DNA from: Lineolata rhizophorae
Taxonomy: Eukaryota; Ascomycota; Dothideomycetes; Lineolatales; Lineolataceae
Length of the DNA: 64,000 bases
Reading direction: 5' to 3'
NCBI GenBank assembly: GCA_010093515.1
Contig: MU001681.1
Span: 918,261-982,260 of the forward strand
Both the position numbers and the translations under genes were made by a program. A model generated the notes under the pieces. That model ran no database searches. It was not told where the DNA came from and was given only the letters and a program-made list of their open reading frames with translations. Below, piece after piece: positions 42,901 through 53,993 of the stretch; the stretch's first letter is position 1; every line of letters begins with the position of its first letter.

Positions 42901-43718
42901 ACGCCAACGGCAGCTCTCGTTGATTTCAATTGAAATTTGAGGGTTACAGGCTAAGGAAAGCATAGCCCGGCTACAAAAGCTTATGAACAGCAAAGAAACC
43001 GTCACATCCTGTGACACAAGGAATTAAAGTGTATGAGAGCTCCAGCAATTCGGAGGGAAATATGGTTGTCCTGACAACAGTGGCACACGACCATAAATGA
43101 ACTTCGCTGCTTGTGTCGTGGACCCCGTCTAGGATACGGAAGTGCTGATAAAGCTACCGCCCGCCCGGAACAACAACAGAGAGGCTGCTGTTACTCTATT
43201 AGGCCTAGGGCTTGCATTGTTTCTGTCGCCTATTGTAATGACACAAGGACTTCCCGCACTTGGGACCAACCACATTGTAGTCGCAATATCTCCTTCACGT
43301 GCCTATCATTTGTCTTAGACTTTCCACGTACGTTACTTGGCTCTACCACGAATTACTATTCACGTGATAGTGTCCATGGAAAGCTGGGAACCTGCCTGCG
43401 CTTCCCCAAAGCTCATGCGACAACTTACACTTAACTATAATTCCAATATCTAGGTACATTGTATAAGGTTTGTTAAAGCCATATACTTGCATGCCCGAGC
43501 AGTACTTTCAACACAACCCAGAAGATGCCGAAAAGACCGGCTGAACAATATGTTCCATGCCGTATATAAATACCGGTTTCTTTTTCTTGTTTGCAAATTT
43601 CTCCCGTCTTCCCGTACGCTCGCTGCCTAGCAAGAGCGAACTCTGGTGGAAAGATCAAAGGATCCCCGCTTGTGGCATCGAAACCAACGAACCATCCAGA
43701 CGGGACCACAGCACCAAA
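39967..43718. other. 3.7-kb gene-poor region with possible gene remnants
   Basis: At 40540-40650, 40663-41004 and 41050-41270 protein-like stretches appear in different frames (for example SRLAVPAGYDASLLPFVQ, and CDDVSITALRISATSP). None has both a start and a domain. They could be pieces of one or more decayed genes. From 41.4 to 43.5 kb the sequence is AT-richer and nothing was recognised. Confidence 0.35.
43563..43571 (+). promoter_or_regulatory. TATA-like element of the C6-protein gene
   Basis: TATATAAAT at this place lies 148 bp before ATG 43719. The frame is also open back to an ATG at 43557, but that start would include the TATA element, which argues for 43719. Confidence 0.55.
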
Positions 43719-45038
43719 ATGCCACCAACCCGCCGAAATAATAACAAGGCCAAATACACCAGGCCTAGCAATCCGGAGAAGTTTTACTACGCCTCCACCG
43801 AACACTGGGACCAGTTGTCGCTATCCCAACGGCGCCGCTACAACTACGCTTCCGTGATCGAGGAGAATGGCCACCCGGCGCCGAGTAAGTGCTCGACCTG
43901 CAAGAAAATGGATCGAGACTGTAACATCTATCCGCGGGCATCCCGCTCGCGGAAGTGCTCGCGCTGCTACCTTTCAGGCCGTACCTGCAGCCCCGCTCTG
44001 ACCCACGGACGAAACACAGATGCAGACAAGCACGAAGCCGAGACTGACGATGAAACACGGGTCAAAGATCAGATCGAGGACAAGAAGCGAGTGGGCCGGC
44101 CTAAGAAAGTGGGCCGGCCTAAGAAAGTGGGCCGGCCTAAGCAAGTAGGCCAGCCTGAGGATGTGGGCCAGCCTAAAGCTGAGATGGAAGATGAGTCTAG
44201 CCAAGAAGTACAGATGGAAGATGAGTCTAGCCAAGAAGTACAGATGGAAGATGAGTCTACCCAAGAAGTACAGACGGAAGACCAGTCTACCCAAGAAGTA
44301 CAAGGCGATCGCAGCCCTCTGTTGGACCCCTTCTTTGAGCCGTGGGATATTGACCAAGATTTGGTTCCATACAATCAGTTCTTCGCTCCCTATGGGCCAT
44401 ACGTGTCACCTCAAGATGAGAGCCCAGATCCGCTGCTCGGGGGTCCCCAAGACGGACTACAACACCCGCGTCGAATCAACCCGCATACAATGCGCCGCTA
44501 CGAGGTAAACGATCCTCCGGAATCGATGCTGATGAGGGGTATGCGACAACCTATCCAACACAACAGCCCAGACTACCAGAATAACCAGAACAACCAGAAC
44601 AATGAGCCCGATGAGCCCGATTGGGACGCACTTCTGAGTCTACCATTGCCCGCACCCGCCAACGACGACCAAACTCATCTCGGTCCTCCTCAACCGATAG
44701 ATCAGGCATATTACGACGCGCTGCCGCAATTCCCTGTGGGCGGCATCGACGCATCGAACGAACATATTCGGGAGAACACCCCGGAGCCCGCCGACGATCT
44801 CTGCCAAGGACGGCGCTCGTCGCTGGCGGCAGAGGGCGAGAACGAGGAACTGTTTTCCTCCATTGGTCCCGATGGCTGCTTGCACGCCTTGCCGTCTCCG
44901 GAGGAATCCGCGTTGAATCCGCTACAGGCGGACTATGACGGCCGGGATCCGTGGATTGCATACCTGGAGGAGGTGAACGAGCGTCGGGAACAGGAACTCC
45001 AGGAGGAGTTGTGGGCAGGCTTGGACTGGAAACATTAG
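43719..45038 (+). CDS. C6-zinc-cluster protein with GRPKK and acidic tandem repeats
   Basis: 439 aa, no intron. After a basic start (MPPTRRNNNKAKYTRPSNPE) comes a block KFYYASTEHWDQLSLSQRRR, then six cysteines at 58, 61, 68, 80, 83 and 90. Their spacing (C-X2-C-X6-C-X11-C-X2-C-X6-C) fits the Zn(II)2Cys6 cluster of fungal transcription factors, although the usual Lys/Arg-rich loop is weak (KKMDRD). About residues 122-150 are 6-residue repeats KVGRPK/KVGQPE (AT-hook-like GRP cores). Then come four 10-residue acidic repeats (QMEDESSQEV, 30-bp units at about 44182-44302). The C-terminal half is acidic, Pro/Gln-rich and could activate transcription. No MHR domain is present. The short minus-strand protein at 61.5-61.9 kb shares the block plus cluster. 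A DNA-binding regulator is inferred. Confidence 0.75.
   Translation: MPPTRRNNNKAKYTRPSNPEKFYYASTEHWDQLSLSQRRRYNYASVIEENGHPAPSKCSTCKKMDRDCNIYPRASRSRKCSRCYLSGRTCSPALTHGRNTDADKHEAETDDETRVKDQIEDKKRVGRPKKVGRPKKVGRPKQVGQPEDVGQPKAEMEDESSQEVQMEDESSQEVQMEDESTQEVQTEDQSTQEVQGDRSPLLDPFFEPWDIDQDLVPYNQFFAPYGPYVSPQDESPDPLLGGPQDGLQHPRRINPHTMRRYEVNDPPESMLMRGMRQPIQHNSPDYQNNQNNQNNEPDEPDWDALLSLPLPAPANDDQTHLGPPQPIDQAYYDALPQFPVGGIDASNEHIRENTPEPADDLCQGRRSSLAAEGENEELFSSIGPDGCLHALPSPEESALNPLQADYDGRDPWIAYLEEVNERREQELQEELWAGLDWKH
44087..44302 (+). repeat. In-frame tandem repeats inside the C6-protein gene
   Basis: Two adjoining arrays: about four to five 18-bp units with the core GTGGGCCGGCCTAAG, then four 30-bp units beginning CAGATGGAAGATGAGTCTA. 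Both unit lengths are multiples of three, so copy-number change keeps the frame. Confidence 0.9.
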
Positions 45039-48000
45039 GGCCCGGGCTGGGAAACATGTATCTTGGGAAGACCCCGATACCTTCACACGGGCGATGGAAT
45101 CACAGTTTTCCTTTGTAGATTGAACAACTGTAGATATTAGAGGCCAATATACTAGCGATACAATCCACATTTTTAGAAGAAAGCAAATTAAGAGAGTGGT
45201 AACAGACGATGTGCTAGGGTCTTGACTATATGACAGACGTAAAGTTATTTCACATATCCGCATTTCGGAATAGGCTGTAACAAAGAACATGCAAACTTGC
45301 ACGCCTAAAATATGGGGTTGCTCCTGCTAGCCCAATCTATAATTTCAATGCCATAGATTTATAGTAATGAGACGAAAGTTGGAGAGCCTCCAGCAGCATC
45401 AGCACGTGACTGGTATAGTTTATACGCAGGCGACGAGCAGCCAATTTGCCGCGTGCCCGCTCCAAGTTTCTACGGCATTCTCTTGCCGGCCTTCTGCCTC
45501 CCGTACTCTTCCACCTGCACACACTTCTGGTCTCTAAGGCATCGCTTGTCTTGTAACACAACACTTGCAGCAAGCTTCGTCCTTTCCAGTTGAATACTTG
45601 TATCATCCCTCCTAGCATTTCTACCTCATTGCCTCCGAACAACATCCCGTTGCTCTTTCTTTCGGAGCAAAGCCTTTGCAGTCTCTTCGCACTTTTTCCG
45701 CATGCAGCCGCTATTGTGCTTGCTGGAAGAGTTTCCCCAGTAAACCGTCCGTAATACTTCGCCACACTTACGCACCAACACCACAACCGAGTACATCTCT
45801 TGGGATGAGTATAGTCGCTAGATGCGTAACGGCGGCCTTATACTGACAAAACGGCCTCTCTCATTATAGTGTGTCTGCAAACCTCGTTGTAGCCTCATCG
45901 TACACAACACAAGGCCGAGCTAGAAGCGCTCGGTGGCAGAACCTATACACACAACACGGTCAAGACGGCAGCTGGGGCTAGCCTAAATATCTACTGCAAA
46001 AAGCTAGGTAAGTGCATCACGGCCGTCCTCGAACAAGTTTTGCCGCGCTCAATGATTGGAACTGTCCCGGACTCGCTGTGACGGCGGTGCATTTCATTGC
46101 CGCATGATCACGTGTATAAGTGTCTTTAGTCTGAAGCGCCTCTACACAACTCTACCCTCACCGCGTGCAATTACATGCCAGTTAACCTTATTAGCGTATA
46201 GAAGGTCGGTGTCTGCGGTCGTAGCGATCAAAGTGTTTCTCGAGCGAACCGTCGGCCGCTGCCAGTGCGAACCATCTTCATAGGTATCTCGATACTGCGA
46301 ATAGGTTTTCCACCATTGTTGTCGCCGTTTCGCTCGCCTGAGGAAAAGGCTTCGGTATAATAGTTCCCTAGATACCGTTTCCATCCAGGGTGAGTATCAA
46401 GGCAATGTCCAGATCGCCCCAGCCTAGAGGCTGGCACTGCGACCCTGTCCCACGTCTAAGCACAATAATGAAATTTCCGTTTGCTAACTAGTATTTACAG
46501 ACACGAGCGTCAAAAATGCAACGCACGCCCACTGCTTAGTAAGCACCCTTTTCGCTATTTAACCCATGCGTATCTATTACCTTTCCCTCTCGATGATGAC
46601 AAACAAATATTCGACGTCAGGAGTGTTAAGCTTCCGTTTGTGGGGCAAATGTCATATAACCATTGTATTTGAGCTTCGAGGGATCTCTTCTCTTGTTTCT
46701 AGAGCAAGTACTATTAAGGATCTTGGCTAACAAGAGATGATTATAATAGAAGGGTAACATAGACCAGCCTCACGATCGCACTTTTTGCCATCTTAAGTAA
46801 GTAATTCATTCATTGGCCGTACTACACATGTTCCTACCACCATGGTCACCGATCGCGTTTCCGCTACTAGGAGAGGCTATATCTGAAGAACTACACCTAC
46901 ATATGACTCTCAAGCCGATGTAAGCAAACATACGCTAACAGAGTTAAATAATACACAGAGTTTCAAATCGATAGTAATTCCTATGGTTGTAAGGCCAAAA
47001 CAAAATACCGCAGCTATGAAAGATTGAGAAGTCGTTCCGGTCAGTGCTTTAATATATGCTACCCTCCGACGGTCTGGGACGATAAGCATTCTAAAGAATC
47101 GGATACCTCGACAGAGGTAAATGAAAACGATTCGTGCTTCGCTCTGAGAAATTCCTCTAAGCTAAAAATCCCCTCTTTCACTAACTTCCTTGAACTTGTC
47201 TGCTAACGAGTAGTATATTAAAGTATAGGGAACCACTTTTACCGTCGTTCAACGCGTACATCGAATCAAGTACTAGATCAATCTAACTCTAGCGCGCCCA
47301 CCGATATTCTAAACCCCTGTAAACTACTACGTTGTAGCCATCCAACATCCATTCTCGAGCGCTGGGAATTCGGGAAAGCGGACCACAGCCGTTGGTTTTA
47401 ATGTTACCTTAATATGCGATCGGCTTCAAATACCAGGATCACTTGAACGATTGATTTGATCCCTGGAACTTGGTCTTTCTTCCATGCATAGAACTTGTGC
47501 AATACTTTGCAGCGTAAGTAGCCCCAGCAGCGCTCCGACACAAAGTTATCTTCGTTGTTTGACCAAAAGCGAGTAGATTAACTTGAAAGTTCCTTTTTAT
47601 AGCCTGCCGCAAACCTCAGCAGCCAATCGCATAGCTCGTCTCGCGAACCACTGGCACCCCTGGCATCTGTGGCGCAGCGCCCTCGCACGACGGCCGTGGC
47701 GGTGCACTCACCAATCGCCAGCCACCCTCCCACTCCCAGCCACGCGACTTGCCAGCCAGCGCCTGCGCGCTGCGGCAGCGAAACCCGCCCAGCCCAGCCA
47801 CGGCCAAGACAGGGCTGCCAGCCAGCAGGTGGCTTCCATCAACGCGAAGCTTGCTTCGCCCTGTCCGCCTGGGCTGGCTTGGGGCTGGCTGGCTGGGGCT
47901 GGCTGGGTCGGCCGCGCGATTTGCCTCCGCTTGACGGGGTAAAGGAACAATACGGAAAGAGCGCGACCTGTTCACCACCGAGCTTCGAAGGTGAAAGACC

Positions 48001-48277
48001 CCCGCGAGATCGAGATTGAGACCGCAAAGATGGGATTCGGCGGGGGACCTGCCTAGGTGATTGATCCCAGTACAAAGGTGACTCGGGCGCAGTCCCCGAC
48101 CTAGCAAAGGTTGCCTTCACGTCTCCTGCTTGCCTCAGCGGTGCTATCCTTGTTACCTGCCCGCCTCTATTTCTTCTTCCTCGACTCCTCTTATTTCAGA
48201 CTTACCATCTACTTTCCGGTCCATCTCTGTACCTATTCATCTGTCCATCCCCCATTCCTTCGTTGGCCGCAGGAGCC
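45039..48277. other. 3.2-kb gene-poor region
   Basis: AT-rich to about 47.5 kb with no supported gene. A 149-codon minus frame at 45337-45786 shows no domain. From 47.6 kb the sequence becomes GC-rich, with a GGCT-rich simple stretch (about 47868-47912), and is probably the leader of the next gene. Confidence 0.5.
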
Positions 48278-50149
48278 ATGCCGCTCTTCTCCGGCAAAAC
48301 TCCCGAATCCCTCCTCCCCCGCTCCGACTCCAAGAACCCCGCCACCACCTGCAAAGGCCTCACTTCCAGCGGGCGCCCCTGCCGGCGTGCCCTCGCCGTG
48401 AAGCCCTCCCGGCGGCGCGGCTCCGACAGCGGCGTGCTCGCCTTCGCAGACGGCGGCGCCGATGGCGAAGGCGCCGCAGCTTTCTTCTGCTGGCAGCACA
48501 AGGACCAGGCGGAGCGGCTTGTTGGCAGCGATGCCGATAGTTTCGCAGGCAGAGGAGGAGGAGGCGGTGGTAGTGGAGTAAGGGCGGGGAGCAGAGTGGG
48601 AGGAAGAACTACGCTGGTCCCGCTGAAAGAGCGAAGTAGCCTCGATTCTCTGATCCAGCGCATGGGCGTTCTAGACGTCGCCGAGGAAACGCCCGAAGAC
48701 GAATCTGCACCCCCGACACCGACACTGGCGGGCCGACCCTCGAATAGAGACACGCCGAGGCGGAAGCCGGTGAGGCGTGCCGATGGGCCCGTATCCAACG
48801 GTCGTAGTGGCGGATCCAGGATCCAGCGGCCGCCTACGTGGGAATCTGTTCCTGGCCCGCTGTTGTCCGTCCCGAGCGACGCGATGGGCAGCGTGAATGG
48901 CCAACGGCCGGCGGGCGGTACCCGACCTTCTGCGGCCAGACCGGCGGCCCGGCCGTATACTACGCCAGCTGCCAAGACGAAACAGAAAACGAAGAAAAAG
49001 TCGCCTGGTCTGTGGGATTTGTGCTGCGGCGGCACTCTTGACGACGAGGACGACTACGTCGAGATTGTGCGGCATAGGCGGCGCGTTGAGCAAGAGCAGC
49101 AGCAGCGGCAAGGGCAGGAGAGGCCAGAAATGGCGTCCCTGTCGCGGCCGCCACCAGTGGCAGCGCAGCCTGAACGACATGGGCAAGGAATGACATACGG
49201 CTCCTCGCCGCCAACGAGCAGACCAGCGAGGCCCGGACCCCAACCGCACGCCCACCCACCGCCACAGCAACAGCAAAGTCGACAAAGAAGACCCAACAGC
49301 ATCGCACCATCCACGCCATCTCCCTCGCACCTGCACCCGCACCACCCCCCCGGACCCCCGCACGCGCACTCCACACCCTCTCTCCCCCGCCGCCCTCCAC
49401 TGCCCCACGCCTCGCACTCCGCCCCGCCATGCCCACAGCAACCCACCAACACACCGGCCCTCATGTCCCTCATCCCGCCCCACCTGCCCCCCCAAACCGC
49501 CTCCCGCCTCCTCGCCGAGCTCGCCCAGCCCGCCTCCCCGCACGACAAGCCCGGCTTCATATACGTCTTTTGGCTGAGCCCCGGGGCCTCGGCCGGCGCG
49601 CCGCGCGAGCGCGCCCGCGTCCGGCGCGCGCGCGAGCTGTTCCTGCGCCCCGGCAGCGGCGGCGCGGCGCCCGACGCGCTGCCAGATCCGGCCGCCGCCG
49701 CCGCCGCTGCCGACGCCGATGCGGGCGCGCCCCGCACTGTCCTGCTCAAGATCGGCCGCGCGGCTAATGTGCATAGGCGCTTGGGCGAGTGGTCGCGCCA
49801 GTGCGGCTACGCGGCGGCGCTGCTGCGGTTCTATCCGCAGGTGCTCGCGGCGGGGGACTATGTTGCGGCGGGGCCGGGCGGCGGGGGGGAAGGGAGATGG
49901 GGAGGGAGCGCGGCGGGGAGTCCGGCGGAAGCTCCTGGTGGGGCGGTGCGGAGGGTGCCGCATGCGCACAAGGTCGAACGGCTGATTCATATTGAGTTGG
50001 GGGAGAGGCAGGTGAGGAGGAAGTGTGCGGTGTGTGGGAGCGTGCACAGGGAGTGGTTTGAGGTGGAGGCGAGTAGGGAGGGGGTGAGGGGCGTGGATGA
50101 GGTGGTGAGGAGGTGGGTTGGCTGGGGGGAGAGGGAGGGGGAGAGGTAG
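48278..50149 (+). CDS. T5orf172 (GIY-YIG-like, MUG113-type) domain protein
   Basis: 623 aa, single exon. ATG 48278 is chosen because MPLFSGKTPESLLPRSDSKN leads straight into the conserved N-terminal motif; the frame upstream has only a TTG. Residues about 24-85 hold a small Cys/His module (TTCKGLTSSGRPCRRAL and, after a low-complexity gap, FFCWQHKDQAE), a likely zinc site. A Pro/Gln-rich disordered region covers 230-420. The T5orf172 domain lies at about 424-610: GFIYVFWL (first strand), LLKIGRAANVHRRLGEW (second motif with Lys and Arg), HAHKVERLIHIELGERQVRR, then CAVCGSVHREWFEV. This fold is GIY-YIG nuclease-related and widespread in fungi; catalytic activity is not established. A Gly-rich insertion splits the domain. 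The 595-codon antisense frame is a GC shadow. Confidence 0.85.
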   Translation: MPLFSGKTPESLLPRSDSKNPATTCKGLTSSGRPCRRALAVKPSRRRGSDSGVLAFADGGADGEGAAAFFCWQHKDQAERLVGSDADSFAGRGGGGGGSGVRAGSRVGGRTTLVPLKERSSLDSLIQRMGVLDVAEETPEDESAPPTPTLAGRPSNRDTPRRKPVRRADGPVSNGRSGGSRIQRPPTWESVPGPLLSVPSDAMGSVNGQRPAGGTRPSAARPAARPYTTPAAKTKQKTKKKSPGLWDLCCGGTLDDEDDYVEIVRHRRRVEQEQQQRQGQERPEMASLSRPPPVAAQPERHGQGMTYGSSPPTSRPARPGPQPHAHPPPQQQQSRQRRPNSIAPSTPSPSHLHPHHPPGPPHAHSTPSLPRRPPLPHASHSAPPCPQQPTNTPALMSLIPPHLPPQTASRLLAELAQPASPHDKPGFIYVFWLSPGASAGAPRERARVRRARELFLRPGSGGAAPDALPDPAAAAAAADADAGAPRTVLLKIGRAANVHRRLGEWSRQCGYAAALLRFYPQVLAAGDYVAAGPGGGGEGRWGGSAAGSPAEAPGGAVRRVPHAHKVERLIHIELGERQVRRKCAVCGSVHREWFEVEASREGVRGVDEVVRRWVGWGEREGER

Positions 50150-53100
50150 GCGGAGGAGGTTGTGGGTGAGAGAGAGAAGGAAGAAGGGGATGTCGTGGGG
50201 TGGGAAAAGCGCGGAGGAGGCGCAGGAGCGTGTGGTGGGGATTTTGGAGTGAGCAGGGCGTTGGTCGAGCGATTTGGACGCGGTTTGGCCAAAAGCTTGT
50301 TGATTCGCGCAACGGGGAGAGACGGAAGAGAGATGTTCATCATCTAGCTTGAATGCTGAAGGGACGAAGGTTGGGCAGCGGTTCGGCTGGATTGTCCCCA
50401 CGTGACATTTGGAGAGTGCTTTTTTATGCATTTTCAACCATGGCAGACGCCTAAACAAGGGAAAGAAGAGCGGAAGGCGATAGTGAGGACCGAGGAGTGC
50501 CAGGAAGATCTCACCCGATGCAAAAGTGGATGGATGAGCGATGAGTGACCTGCTGTGAGGTGCAGGTGATAGTCGGCAGCCAAGTCAAGAATCCCATCCG
50601 AGAACGGGAAGTCTGTCTAGTCTAGTAGCGTGGTAGACGACTATCGCAGACTCGTGGACGAAGTCTCGACCCTGACGAGATGGGTAACAAAGACAGGAGT
50701 ACTGGCGACCTAAGATCAAAGGCCTAGACTCCACGAGACTGAGGTTACGAGGCGACGGAGAAACTCATCGCAGTACTCCCCTCGTTTCTGCGGTTTTGAA
50801 TCAAACCTAGCTCGGCCGTGTTTTAATTATACACTCCAGGGGAGTCCATTTTCCGCTTCTGGCTTCACGTCCGTTGGCGTCGTCGAATGACGAGTGGCTG
50901 CGAGAGACGCTGGCTAGCCCGCGTGTCTTTTTGGTTTTACGTAGACGCACTGGTTTGTTACTAAATATACCCAATATACATGGGAGTTTTTGGAATTCTC
51001 GATGTGCGTTTTGGATACTGGTTCCCCTCCCCCCACCCTGGGGCAGGGTCGAACGTGCACAAGGACGGAGCGCCGTCGGGCGTTGTTTAGGGCTGAGCGG
51101 ACTGGGTGACTACCGGATTCAGGCAGGCAAGTGCATGCATGGACGGGGAGTGAAATTCAAATAACGACGGTCCGGCGGCTTGAGATGGTCGGTCTGTGCC
51201 TGGCCCGAGCCAGCGAGCGCTCAGCGGCTGGCGGTTAGATGGTAAGTCAGTGCGGGCCAGTCAGCCATCGACAATGGCTCGCGGCCACAACGCAAGCCAC
51301 GTCGTCAAGGGATCATATTTCCCCTTTCAGACGCCAGGCCTGAACTCGACCGAATTTCAATGCCATGGAAATGTTCCCTTGATGATGTCGTCGAGGCAGT
51401 GCGCAGAAGCACTCCGTTCGCTGGATTGGGTTACTCAGCATTGGAAACATGACCTGGGCTCCCGTTTACCTTTGCGCCCGACAACTGCACAGCCACCGGC
51501 CACAAATCAAAGCGTGTCTTTGGTTAGTAATCACGCCCGGTTGGCCGGGGCCGCACCGCCTCGCGGAGGCCTTGCCCGCGCTTGCGTCCCCCTCCATACG
51601 AGCCCGGCGCCTGGGGAACTACCTAGATTGAGGACACTTGCTAGGCCGGCACGTTCGGCGATTGGCGGGGCAATTTAGAGAAGGGGTTCGCATTCCGAAT
51701 CGGTCGTGCGTCCTCACCGCATTGCTGAGGCGGAGACTGGATGCCTGCCAGATGGGCCCGCGATGCGCTCTTCTCTTGCAGCCCGCGCAGCGAGCGGCCA
51801 GGGCGCATTTAGGGCTGCCTGCCTGGGTTTGCGCGATTGGTCGAGGAAAGCGTTACGGCGTGGGCTTGTGTCATTGCGATAACTAATGGGTGAGCGAGCA
51901 GGATGCCATTTGTTGGCGTGGTCGGCGCAGGGTGTAGCGGCACCGCCCTGCATGATGCGGTCATAGGGCAGGTGTGAACTGATGAATGAAGCCACGAGAT
52001 GCATGGGGGTTAGTAGGCTAGGCCTGCAGGACGGGAAAGCGTCTATAAAACAAACGGATGGATGCCTGGCTGCCTGCGCAGAGGCGTCCGTTGTACACGT
52101 ACCTAGATTACTGTGGCTTCGCAGCTGGTGCAAGGACGGGACGGGAACGCAGCCCCGAGACCGGGGGAGAGCCGGCCGGACAACACGGGCGGCCGCGCGC
52201 TTAGCACGTGGAATTCCTGGAGAAGAAACGCTTACATAGCGCCCGCGGCGGAGGGGGCAGGCGCTGGAGAAACGGCGCCGGCGCAAAATCTAGGCACATA
52301 CTACGCACATACTACACACATACTACACACATACTACACACATACTACACACATACTACACACATACTACACACATACTACACACATACTACACACGTAC
52401 TACACACATACTACACACATACTTCCCCAATCTTCCGTCCCGTGCGTGCAGGGTGCTGGTTCGCGGGCGCCGGAAGAATCGGCCAACACCACCAACCAGA
52501 GCGCTGGAGCCGCCGGACGACGTGGCTTGGAGGCTCCGAAGTTGGGCCGGCGCGCCGGGCTCTGGAGCGGCCTCGCACGCACACGAGGAGCCTTATCGAC
52601 GGCGCGACATGCGCGTGCCCGCGCCGCCAAAGAACGGCGCGTCGGCGCGGCGACGCAGGCCCGAACTCGCGCGTCGGCACAAGCAAAAGCCAAGCCGTGC
52701 CAAGCTCCGGGGCCCGGGTCTCGCCTGCCCGCCTAACCTTCCCGCGTCTCTCGTCCCGGACCCCGGAAATAAGCGCCGCCCGTCCACATGTACGTGCTGC
52801 TGTGCGTACATACCGGCCGCACGAACGCCCTCTCCCAGCCCGGTGTGCCGGCCGACCGACCGCCCGGCCAATAAGGCTGATGAGACGATCGTCCTCCCCC
52901 TCCTCTCTCGACGCCGCCGCTGTGACCGCGTCGCCATCGTCCCAACGGCGAGCGGCGCGCGGCGCCAGGGAGCCCGCCTACAGACGGAGAGCGGCTGACG
53001 GCGCATGAGTCATGACGGAGGACGTCCGTTTGGGTTGCGGGGAATGCGTGCTGTTGTCTGTTGTTCCCGGATATCCGGGGAAGGGGCCGCCTGGCTTAGG

Positions 53101-53993
53101 TCAGGCGGTTGGGGAAGCCCGAGGACGAGATTCGGGCTGCATGGGTGCGTCCTGCTGCGCTTGCTGCCCGTCGCGCCGCCCGGCTTCTTGCGCCGCGATT
53201 TGTCCGGCACACGAGCCGTGTATCTACGACCTTCGGGTAGGCGGTGGTGAAAAAAAAAGGTTGACTAACCTGCTTTTGCTCCTAGCCGGATTATGTATAC
53301 CGCAGGCGGGGCCGCGCCGTTGACCTACCCAGCTGTTAGAAACTTACTTGCCCCGAGCTCCCACTTCGAGGCTCGATTCCCCATCATCACATCCGAGCCG
53401 GGTTAGAATAACGAACCGGGCTGTGTGCAGCTGTTGGCCAACGCCCGGATCGGAAAAATTCCACTCTACTGCTAACTGCGCTTTAGTACGCGTCTCCCGT
53501 GTCTGTCTGTCCCTTGTCCGCACGTAGGGCTGGCCACCTTAAAAGCTTAGGCTCGAAGCTGCGGCTCGTGTGTTCTGGCCTGCATGGTGAGAGAGAGAGA
53601 AAAACAGAGCACCAGGCACCCGAGCAGGGCTCCGGGACGACTAGGGACGGTAAGGCCACACGCCTCGGTCCCTGCGCACAGCTTATTTTTGGAGATTGGT
53701 GGGCAGCTTGAGGAAAGCTTGCTTCTTGTTTTAAGGCGGCAGCACCTTTGGAATTGGGAACTACTTCTTTTGTGTTGGCCATTTCTTGGTCATTTCGTTT
53801 TCCGCTTTTCATTGTTGCTGCTCGACCCAAAGAGACGGGAGCGTACGCTCTTCTTACCGGTGTGGTAAGAAAAGAGTGCGAGAGAAGAGAGAGGAAAGGT
53901 AAAAAAGAAAAAAAAAAAAGAAAAAAAAAAAGCAATTGAGATACTCTATCATCGATCCCTGGACGCCCATAGTCCTTAGCCTATACCGGCGCT
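50150..53993. other. 3.8-kb GC-rich region without a convincing gene
   Basis: Upstream of the five-exon transcription factor gene. Overlapping frames of up to 266 codons occur but are translations of GC-rich DNA or of the minisatellite. A purine-rich A-tract lies at about 53870-53935. No RNA gene recognised. A long regulatory region is likely. Confidence 0.45.
52295..52424 (+). repeat. 11-bp tandem repeat (minisatellite)
   Basis: About twelve copies of ACTACACACAT with very few differences (one GCACAT and one ACGT variant). Because 11 is not a multiple of three, every frame shows an 11-residue Tyr/Thr/His repeat, which explains the long but meaningless open frames here. Confidence 0.95.

Noticed and set aside
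45337-45786. 149-codon minus-strand frame
   Set aside because: No domain, no splice partners and an isolated position; could be real but I cannot support it.
48671-50458. 595-codon minus-strand frame opposite the T5orf172 gene
   Set aside because: Low-complexity Arg/Pro/Gly translation; the plus frame has recognised motifs.
52113-53008. Overlapping frames of 207 and 266 codons
   Set aside because: Created by the 11-bp minisatellite and GC-rich flanks; the unit length makes all frames open.
53360-53390. B-box-like GGCTCGATTCC as a tRNA gene
   Set aside because: No A box at the right distance and no cloverleaf could be drawn.
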